42,684 nt of DNA, taken from Candidatus Eisenbacteria bacterium RBG_16_71_46 (GTDB lineage Bacteria; Eisenbacteria; RBG-16-71-46). Where the stretch lies: positions 1-42,684 of the forward strand of contig MFFQ01000122.1 of NCBI GenBank assembly GCA_001780165.1. The letters run 5' to 3'. The notes under the pieces are model-generated. The model did no database searches and was not told the DNA's origin. It saw only the letters and a list, made by a program, of their open reading frames with translations. The position numbers and the translations under genes were made by a program. Shown piece after piece: positions 36,574 through 42,684 of this stretch; the stretch's first letter is position 1, and each line of letters opens with the position of its first letter.

Positions 36574-39096
36574 TCAACGCACGACGGTCACGCGCGCGCT
36601 CATCGCTTCACCGCCGCGCGCGAGGCGGACGATGTAAACCCCGACCGGAAGCTCGCCCTGCGCGGCGAGATTCACCACGTGGCTGCCGGCGCCGAAGCCG
36701 GCGAGCGCGCGCGTGCGCACCAGGCGTCCGGAGACGTCGTAGACCGAGAGCGTCGCCGGCGCTGCGTCCGGGAGCGAGAACGACACCCAGGCCTCGTGGC
36801 GCGCCGGATTGGGGCGCACGCCATGCAGCGCCAGTCGCGCGGCCACCGGCACGTCCACCCACACCTCGCCCACCAGCCGCTCGCTGCCGTGCTCCATCAC
36901 CCCGAGCCGGTAGCCGTAACGCGTCCCCGCGATCACCTGCCGGTCCTCGAAGCGGAGCCTGCCGAGTCCATCGGGCTCGATCGTCCCGAGCGCCGTCCAG
37001 TCATCCTCGCCGCTGCGCCGGTAGACGGTCGCCGACAGCGCCTCGCCCGAGACGTCGCGCCACTCGAGGCTCACGCGATCGGGAAGCGCATCGGCGGCGA
37101 CCAGCGAGATCTCGACCGGGGTGATCGCGAGCGGCCAGACCGCGAGGTAGACGTCCACGTTCCCCCCGCGGCCGTCGGCCCAGCACGGATAAACCGCCGT
37201 GGCGTTGGCGTAAAGCCCGAGGTAATCGCCCTGGTTGGGGGCGATGTTGGACAGGGTGTTGGTCCAATCGGTCTGCGTGTCGGTCACCGGCCCGATCTCG
37301 CTCCAGCTGGTCCCGCCGTCGTCCGAGCGCGCGAAGTAGACGTGCGACCAGCCGCCGCACACGGCCGGCGGCGAGTCGCGCCAGTCGTACCAGATGACGT
37401 AGGGAATGCCGTTGCCCCCCACCGCCACCTCGGGTAGCCAGTCGTCGTAGTAGGGCGGGTCGTTGTTGACCCGGGTCGGGGCGCTCCAGGCGGTGCCGTT
37501 GTCCGAGTGGTTCACGAACACATCCCGCTGGTCCCGCCCACGCTCGGAGCCGGTGAGGTGGACGCCGGTCCGGAAGCGATACCCGCCACTGCCCGTGCCG
37601 ATGCCGGCCATGCGCACGTAGTAGGTGCCGGTGGTGGGAGCGGTCCACACGATGAGCGATTTCTGTCCGGGCGCGCCGCTGGTGTGCCCTGCAAACGCGA
37701 GCCGCTGGCTCCCGTCGGTGCAGAACACCCGAAACGTGTAGAGCAGGCTGCTGTTGAGCGAGTCGCAGTAGAAGATGTAGGTCTTGCCCTGGTTGGCGGC
37801 GAAGGAGAAGTAGTCCTGCGCCGAGGTGCTCTCCAGCGATCCGCGCAGGGTCTGTCCGACCGTGAAGGACGTGGCGGTCGCCGGGGTGTCGTTGGACTCC
37901 ACCTCGCTCTTGTTTCCTCCCAGCCCGAGCGCGTCGTCGTAGAAGTTGACGGACTCGTTCCAGGCGAGGTAGACGCGCCCGTTACGCGGGCCCCCGGAGC
38001 GGTCGACGGCGATCGAGGGAAACGCGATCCCGCGCTCGCGGTTGAAACCGGGAGCGCCGCAGCCGTAGTTGTTGTAGAAGGCCGCGGCCTGGACCTCGGC
38101 GGCGAAGCTCTGGCCGCTGTCGGTGGACTTGCGGATCATCATGAAGTCCTGGTCCACGAGGCCGATTTCGTTCCACACGACGTAGACCTCGCCGCCCGGC
38201 CCCACCGCCGTACGCGAGCCCTGGACGAGGCCGTACGCGGTGGGCAGGTTGATGACCAGGGGCGCGCTCCAGGTGACCCCCTTGTCGGTCGAGCGCATGA
38301 ACTCGATGTCGTCGCCCCCCGCGTCGAAATTGGTGTAGGTCAGGTAGAGGTTGCCGCTGGACGGATCGACCGTCAGCCACTCCTTGTCGATGAAGTTCGT
38401 GGATTTGTCGCGCGAGATCGCGATGTGCGGCGTGTCCCAGACGACGGACGACCCCGAGAACGTCGCCCGCACCACGCCGATGCCGTTGGTGGTGACGGTG
38501 GGGTCGATCAGGCCGGCGTAGTAGAACTCGCCCGTGTTCTCCTTGACGGTCACCGACGGGTCGCTGGTCCACACGGCCCCCGCCGGCTTGGGCGGAGCGC
38601 CGCCGTCGGTGAAGGTCTGGCCGCCGTCGGTCGAATAGCCGTAGCCCTGGATGTCGGGGCCGGACACGAAGCCCTGTCCGTCGTTCCAGGCGACCAGGAT
38701 GTTGCTCCCCGCGACCCCGAGAAACTGTTCCGACTGCGCGGAGTTCGCCGCATCGCCCGCGGTGTTGTTGACCCGCACGTTGGTGGGCAGGGCCGCCGAG
38801 CGCGTCGCGGACAGCCACTGCGGTCGCGGCAGTGGCGGCGCCGAGGCCGACCGCAGGCCGGGCTCGTCGCGCGGGACACGCACCTCGCCCTCGGCCTCGG
38901 GCTCACCCTTGCGGATGCGCTCGAAGCGCTCGCGCGCCTTCTGCATGAGCGCGTCGCGCTGGACCTGCTTGAGCGGATGGACCGGCGCCGGGGGACGGGC
39001 CGCGGCGGGCGCCGCGTGTCCCGGTCCGGAAACGTTCAGTGCCAGCAGCAGCGCGGCGGCGGTGCGCGCCCGTCGGGCGAGGCGGTCGCGGGTCAT
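36574..39096 (-). CDS. Secreted propeller protein, paralogue with a sorting-type C-terminus
   Basis: An 840-residue paralogue of the preceding gene. It has a signal peptide (TAAALLLALNVSGPGHA), a charged linker (MQKARERFERIRKGEPEAEG), a propeller with Asp-box turns (YSTDGGQTF, STDKGVTW, SDDGGTSW), and an inserted PPC-like sandwich (EVESNDTPATATSF ... DYFSFAANQGKTYIFYC). The shared blocks are nearly identical to the first gene (AWNDGQGFVSGPDIQGYGYS, DKEWL, GFNRERG). After the propeller it differs: a fibronectin-like module (DRVSLEWRDVSGEALSATVYR) and a T9SS type-A-like end (VRPNPARHEAWVSFSLP ... GVYIVRLARGG). The start is ATG 39096, GGAGG ten bases upstream. Together with its neighbour it looks like a recent tandem duplication followed by exchange of the C-terminal modules. 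Confidence 0.85.
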   Translation of the reverse strand: MTRDRLARRARTAAALLLALNVSGPGHAAPAAARPPAPVHPLKQVQRDALMQKARERFERIRKGEPEAEGEVRVPRDEPGLRSASAPPLPRPQWLSATRSAALPTNVRVNNTAGDAANSAQSEQFLGVAGSNILVAWNDGQGFVSGPDIQGYGYSTDGGQTFTDGGAPPKPAGAVWTSDPSVTVKENTGEFYYAGLIDPTVTTNGIGVVRATFSGSSVVWDTPHIAISRDKSTNFIDKEWLTVDPSSGNLYLTYTNFDAGGDDIEFMRSTDKGVTWSAPLVINLPTAYGLVQGSRTAVGPGGEVYVVWNEIGLVDQDFMMIRKSTDSGQSFAAEVQAAAFYNNYGCGAPGFNRERGIAFPSIAVDRSGGPRNGRVYLAWNESVNFYDDALGLGGNKSEVESNDTPATATSFTVGQTLRGSLESTSAQDYFSFAANQGKTYIFYCDSLNSSLLYTFRVFCTDGSQRLAFAGHTSGAPGQKSLIVWTAPTTGTYYVRMAGIGTGSGGYRFRTGVHLTGSERGRDQRDVFVNHSDNGTAWSAPTRVNNDPPYYDDWLPEVAVGGNGIPYVIWYDWRDSPPAVCGGWSHVYFARSDDGGTSWSEIGPVTDTQTDWTNTLSNIAPNQGDYLGLYANATAVYPCWADGRGGNVDVYLAVWPLAITPVEISLVAADALPDRVSLEWRDVSGEALSATVYRRSGEDDWTALGTIEPDGLGRLRFEDRQVIAGTRYGYRLGVMEHGSERLVGEVWVDVPVAARLALHGVRPNPARHEAWVSFSLPDAAPATLSVYDVSGRLVRTRALAGFGAGSHVVNLAAQGELPVGVYIVRLARGGEAMSARVTVVR

Positions 39097-39131
39097 GGGG
39101 ATCGTGCCTCCGGTTGATGACGATCCGGGCC

Positions 39132-39188
39132 GGGGCCCGGGGGACTGCAAAACCATCGAGGGTCCCATCGGAACGGGCCCCGGGCCCC
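39132..39188. other. Long-armed GC inverted repeat upstream of the second propeller gene
   Basis: GGGGCCCGGGG (39132-39142) and CCCCGGGCCCC (39178-39188) form an 11-base-pair stem around a 35-base loop. It lies between the small membrane protein gene and the propeller gene on the minus strand and could be a terminator for the former or a leader structure of the latter. Confidence 0.4.
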
Positions 39189-39377
39189 GAAGACGTGGAC
39201 GACGGAGCCCGGCCGGATCGAACCGCCCGGGGAGTCTCTCATCGAGACCCACCGCGGGCCAAGCGGCGGGGGCGATGCCTGCGGGTCCATCGCCGCCTGG
39301 GCTATCGGCAGCTTCGGTGCCCGGCTCCAGCGCCATGGGCTCATGCCGGGGAATCCGCCGGGCTCCTCCGGCGCCGC

Positions 39378-39857
39378 TCAGGAGCGCCAGTGGAAGACCA
39401 TCAGGATCAGCAGGGCGAGGAAGAGCCCGGTGACCACCATGTTGCCGATCCGCCAACGCGCGACCAGAGGATCGAACCCGTCGGCGCTCTTGCCCTCCGC
39501 GGCCTGGATCGCGAGGCGCGCCAGCCGCGCGGCGCCGGGGAGATTGACCAGCCCGAAGACCAGCAGCGTCACCAGCCAGAGTCCGTTCACCCACTGGAGC
39601 CACGAGTCCGCGCCCATCCGGTAGCCGAGCATGACGGCGAGGACGTTTCCGACCACGCCGAGCAGAATGAGCGAGCCCAGTCCGACGATTGTCGTGGAGA
39701 CGTAGATGGTGTTGTACAGGGCCGCGCGCTGCCCCCAGTCGCGGGTGAGCCGCGCGGCGCGCCCGTTCCACTCGGCGACGATCAGACTGCCGACGAAGTA
39801 GAACGCGAACAGAAGGTGGAGCAGTCTGAAGAACAGCGGCCACTGGAAGGAAGACAT
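39378..39857 (-). CDS. Four-helix membrane protein, DUF2269-like
   Basis: A 159-residue integral membrane protein with four hydrophobic helices (FFRLLHLLFAFYFVGSLIVA; IVGLGSLILLGVVGNVLAVM; WVNGLWLVTLLVFGLV; MVVTGLFLALLILMVF). The LLHLLFAFYFVG start with an early His and the overall size resemble DUF2269 and related small membrane proteins, some of them haem-binding. That is a resemblance, not an assignment. The start ATG at 39857 is clear. Repeat copy 5 lies between it and the next gene upstream. Confidence 0.7.
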   Translation of the reverse strand: MSSFQWPLFFRLLHLLFAFYFVGSLIVAEWNGRAARLTRDWGQRAALYNTIYVSTTIVGLGSLILLGVVGNVLAVMLGYRMGADSWLQWVNGLWLVTLLVFGLVNLPGAARLARLAIQAAEGKSADGFDPLVARWRIGNMVVTGLFLALLILMVFHWRS

Positions 39858-39982
39858 CGGGCCTCCGGTGAGCGCATCGGGGCCAGCAATCGCTTCCGAT
39901 GCGGTGGGTGCCGTGCGCGATCGCGGGCGAGTCTAGCGGCGAGACACGGCGCGGTTCAACCGGGCGGACCCCGGCGCGGCCC

Positions 39983-40131
39983 GGTTCTGTCCGAGAATGC
40001 CCGAGGGCAAGGCGTCGCGGTCGAGCGACGAGCGGAATCGTGGCCGACCACGCTGCGCGCGGTGCCCGGCCACGTTGGAGCGAGGAGCCGACCGCGCAAC
40101 TTGAGCCTCGGGCGTTCTCGGACAGAACCTA
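39983..40131 (-). repeat. Palindromic repeat, copy 5, inverted relative to the others
   Basis: A complete copy in opposite orientation. The ends GGTTCTGTCCGAGAATGCCC and the complement of GGTTCTGTCCGAGAACGCCC match over 24 bases with one difference. The arms and central hairpin (CCGACCACGCTGCGCGCGGT) follow copy 4 closely. The right edge contains CTA, which is the TAG stop of the gene at 40129-41118 on the minus strand. The left edge has no CTAG and no stop codon, so here the element serves one gene only. Confidence 0.9.
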
Positions 40132-41118
40132 CGGCATGCGCGCCCGGCGCGGCTGGAGGCCGAGCTTCGCCAGCTCCGAAACATACCGGGGGGCATTCAT
40201 CTCCCAGTACTTGAGTCGATCGCTCGCCAGCAGCTGCGCCTGCTGGCCCTCGCTCGATGCCCAGCGCAGGATGCGGTGCGGTGCGGCGGCTTCGACGTCG
40301 AAGGTCCAGGTCGGACCGCCCGAGATCGCCACCGTGCGCACCTCGGCGTCGAACGTGCCCGCGGGCACCGTGATCCGTCCGGCGGCCTTGCGGCGGGTCA
40401 GCGTCGCCTTGGTCACGCTCAGCGGCTGGTGCTGGAGCCGCGCGAAGCGCAGCGAGCGCACCAGGTCCACCTGGCGGCTCTCTCCCGGCGCCAGCGCCGG
40501 CGCGGCGAATCCCCGCGCCCACAGCAGCAACGCGTCCTCCGCGAGCGCGCCGTCGGGGATCTGGAGGCGTTCTTCGCGGTCGGCCTCGCCGTCGAAGTAG
40601 CTGTGGGAGACGAGCCGCGCCACCGCGTGGTCGAACAGGATCTGACTGTAGACCTGGCCGCACCACTCCTGCGCGGAGAAGGACACCTTGGTCGCGCTGC
40701 CCGCCGGCCGGCCGTTCACCGGGCGCAGCGCCACGAACGCGCTGGTCATGAGGTTGTAGTCGTAGATACCGGTCGGAAAATCCTGCACCAGGTTGAGCTT
40801 CATCACCGGAAACTCATCGGAAGCCGGGTGCTTGCCGGGGTCGGCCTTCACCCGCAGCGAATTCGAGAACGTCTCGGTGACGAAGATCGTCACCGCCGTG
40901 CCCTTGCGCGGCCGGCCGTAACGCGGAAACTCCAGGTCGTAGCCCGCCAGCTCCGCGCGGCCGTCGCCCCACAGCCTCCAGAAGTTGTCGCCGAAGGACA
41001 GCGCGCCAGTGGCCGCGGCGGTCGCGTCGCCGGGGCGAAGACGAAGGGCCGCCTGCACCGCGACCGCGGCGACCAGCGCGAGCGCCAGAAGAACGACGAG
41101 ACGCTTGCCTCTCAGCAT
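40129..41118 (-). CDS. Exported protein of unknown function
   Basis: A 329-residue protein with a basic N-terminus and signal peptide or anchor (VVLLALALVAAVAVQAALRL). The mature part is mostly beta-rich (GRAELAGYDLEFPRYGRPRK, VTIFVTETFSNSLRV, GAFDAEVRTVAISGG-like strands) with an ITVPAGTFDAEV stretch reminiscent of DUF3108-type periplasmic proteins. I cannot name a family with confidence. The start ATG at 41118 is preceded by AAAGGAAC. It lies 146 bp downstream of the GT51 gene on the same strand and ends at repeat copy 5. Confidence 0.7.
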   Translation of the reverse strand: MLRGKRLVVLLALALVAAVAVQAALRLRPGDATAAATGALSFGDNFWRLWGDGRAELAGYDLEFPRYGRPRKGTAVTIFVTETFSNSLRVKADPGKHPASDEFPVMKLNLVQDFPTGIYDYNLMTSAFVALRPVNGRPAGSATKVSFSAQEWCGQVYSQILFDHAVARLVSHSYFDGEADREERLQIPDGALAEDALLLWARGFAAPALAPGESRQVDLVRSLRFARLQHQPLSVTKATLTRRKAAGRITVPAGTFDAEVRTVAISGGPTWTFDVEAAAPHRILRWASSEGQQAQLLASDRLKYWEMNAPRYVSELAKLGLQPRRARMP

Positions 41119-41264
41119 GATGGGTTCCTTTCGATCGGCATCCGATGACTCGTGAAACGGGCGGCACGCGATCCCTGCCGCACCGGGGAATGCGGTGTGG
41201 TCTCCAGATGATACTCCTCCGTCGCCGATGCGCCGGGCGAGCCCGGTGCGCCGGCGGGCACGCG

Positions 41265-42684
41265 CTACCCCGGGTCGCGCGAACGCGGCGCGCCGTCGCG
41301 CGAGTCCGCCGGTGCGCGGTCGGGGGCGGCGGGGCCGTCCGCCGACGAATCGGGCGCGGCGCCGGCCGGCTCCGTTCCCGTCCCCGCGGAAGCCGCCGCG
41401 CTCGCCGGCGGGCCGCGCAGCGAGTCCAGGGCCGCGAACAGCGCATCGCGCGCCGGGCCGAGCAGCTCCACGCGCAGCGAGTCGGTCGGTGGCAGCGCCT
41501 CGGGGTCGAGCCAGCCCTTGACCGTCATCGCGCGGCCGACGAAGTGCATCTGCGCCCGCGCGAACGGGCGCAGCTCCCCGCTGCCATCGAGGCGCTGAGT
41601 CCAGCGGGCGGGCGCGGGCAGGAGGATGGCGAGGAACAACGCCTGGGGCGCGGTCAGTCGCGAGGCATCGCAGCCGTAATAGAAACGCGCGGCCTCATCG
41701 GCGCCCTGGACGCCGGGGCCCCATTCCACGATGTTGAGGTAGATCTCGAGCAGGCGCCGCTTGGTGAGGCCCGTCAGGTGCTCGAGCGTCCACGCCAGGA
41801 CGACCTCCTGGGCCTTGCGCGAGAGCGTGCGCTCGTGCCCGAGGAACAGATTTCGCGCGAGCTGCATGGTGATGGTCCCGGCGCCGCGGCGGAGGCTCCC
41901 GCTGCGGACGTTCTCGGCGATGGCCTCGCGCACCGCCTCGAGATTGAACCCGCGGTGGCCGAAGAATGCGCCGTCCTCGCTGGCCAGCACGGCGTGGACC
42001 AGCGTGGAGTCGATCGTATCGAGTGTCCGAAAGCGCGGGTTGGCCGGCGACAGCTCGCGGTGGACGATGCGGCCGTGCGGCAGGTGGATCGAGGCCGTGA
42101 ACGGATCCGCGAGCGCCAGCAACTCGGCTCCCAGGCCCGAGGGCGCCAGGAACAAGCCGTGGGGCACCACGTCGGCGGTGAAGCCCACGCTGTCGGGACG
42201 GCCGAGATCGAGGTCGAGCGCGAGCCGGTAGTCGAACGAGCCGTGGACCGCGAGGTCGCGCAGCGGGCCGAGCAGGGGGCCGGGCAGGCTCTCGCGCCAC
42301 ATCGCCGCGGTGAGGCCGTCGGCCGCCAGCATGACGCGGCAGCCCGGCCCGGCGCGGCTCAGTGAGCCGGACACCGTGAACGGCAGGCGCCCGATCGTCA
42401 CCCGCGTGGAATCGGAGACGCGCAGCTCCCCCGCGCGGCGGTCCTGCACGATGCGGCCGTCCACCGCCACCCGCAGCGTGTCGATGCCTCCGCGCTCGGC
42501 GTCGGGCACGCCGAACCGTGCGCCGCCGGCGAGCCGGTCGCCGCGGCTGTACAGCAGCGACACCTCGAAGGGCACGCGGCCGTGAAGCTCGAGCGTGCCC
42601 GACGCCTCCAGTCCCACGGCCTCGCGACCGGGCGTGAGTACCAGCCAGCTCAGTCGCGCGCCGCCGCTGTCGCCGGCCTCGCCC
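41265..42684 (-). CDS. GT51 peptidoglycan glycosyltransferase with a beta-rich N-terminal region (partial)
   Basis: The frame runs off the right edge, so the N-terminus is missing; 472 residues are visible. The C-terminal half is a glycosyltransferase family 51 domain that polymerises lipid II: catalytic Glu in LASEDGAFFGHRGFN, then GAGTITMQLARNLFLGHERT, RKAQEVVLAWTLE, and EIYLNIVEWGPGVQGADEAA. No transpeptidase domain follows; the protein ends in a low-complexity Ala/Pro/Asp tail of about 60 residues. The N-terminal 200 visible residues are repeated beta-strands (LELHGRVPFEVSLLYSRG, IGRLPFTVSGSLSRAG) resembling the AsmA-like or lipid-transfer type of envelope protein, an uncommon partner for GT51. 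I therefore call it a monofunctional, possibly two-domain, transglycosylase rather than MtgA. Confidence 0.85.
   Translation of the reverse strand, partial: GEAGDSGGARLSWLVLTPGREAVGLEASGTLELHGRVPFEVSLLYSRGDRLAGGARFGVPDAERGGIDTLRVAVDGRIVQDRRAGELRVSDSTRVTIGRLPFTVSGSLSRAGPGCRVMLAADGLTAAMWRESLPGPLLGPLRDLAVHGSFDYRLALDLDLGRPDSVGFTADVVPHGLFLAPSGLGAELLALADPFTASIHLPHGRIVHRELSPANPRFRTLDTIDSTLVHAVLASEDGAFFGHRGFNLEAVREAIAENVRSGSLRRGAGTITMQLARNLFLGHERTLSRKAQEVVLAWTLEHLTGLTKRRLLEIYLNIVEWGPGVQGADEAARFYYGCDASRLTAPQALFLAILLPAPARWTQRLDGSGELRPFARAQMHFVGRAMTVKGWLDPEALPPTDSLRVELLGPARDALFAALDSLRGPPASAAASAGTGTEPAGAAPDSSADGPAAPDRAPADSRDGAPRSRDPG

Overview
This is a very GC-rich, densely coded bacterial chromosome segment. 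Stop codons are often shared between neighbours (ATGA, GTGA), several genes start at GTG or TTG, and no phage, plasmid or rRNA genes are visible. The secreted propeller proteins with FlgD/T9SS-like C-terminal modules, the periplasmic TPR-CHAT protein, the multihaem cytochrome bc operon and the base composition suggest an uncultured phylum such as Eiseniibacteriota or the Gemmatimonadota neighbourhood. The taxonomy is an inference; nothing here proves it.

Layout. 0.09-2.84 kb (-): a respiratory operon of Rieske protein, fused cytochrome b and a nine-CXXCH cytochrome c. 2.9-3.3 kb (-): a degenerate receiver-like protein. 3.8-5.4 kb (-): trehalose-6-phosphate synthase, divergent from a CPA2 antiporter (5.5-6.9 kb, +). 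7.0-10.0 kb (+): an exported TPR-CHAT protein. 10.1-10.5 kb (-): a small exported protein. 11.1-16.8 kb (+): two overlapping exported amidohydrolase-like genes and an AIR-synthase-like gene. 16.8-17.05 kb: debris of a palindromic repeat split by an IS110-family remnant. 17.05-19.9 kb (-): an outer-membrane barrel protein and an M14 peptidase. 20.2-23.4 kb (+): a transketolase/aminotransferase pair. 23.6-24.3 kb (-): a DUF4097-like protein. 24.8-33.4 kb (-): a complete arg operon, argR-C-B-D-G-H(A)-F, with a good promoter and two ARG-box-like sites. 33.6-39.1 kb (-): two paralogous secreted propeller proteins. 39.4-42.7 kb (-): a small membrane protein, an exported protein of unknown function and a GT51 glycosyltransferase that runs off the window.

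The arg operon reads as a self-regulated pathway. ArgR heads the operon. Acetylglutamate synthase is supplied as a GNAT domain fused behind ArgH. ArgB, C, D, F, G and H carry glutamate to arginine, but the deacetylation step (ArgE or ArgJ) is not in the window.

The most unusual features are two families of dispersed repeats. The first is a roughly 120-150 bp full-length imperfect palindrome present in five whole or partial copies. The four copies away from the window edge abut TAG stop codons, and one of them was hit by an IS110-family element whose leader folds into a long stem covering the transposase ribosome binding site. The second is a roughly 135 bp GC-rich repeat present twice in opposite orientation. 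One copy lies downstream of argF; the other is translated in frame as part of the ArgH-GNAT linker, immediately before an internal start codon.
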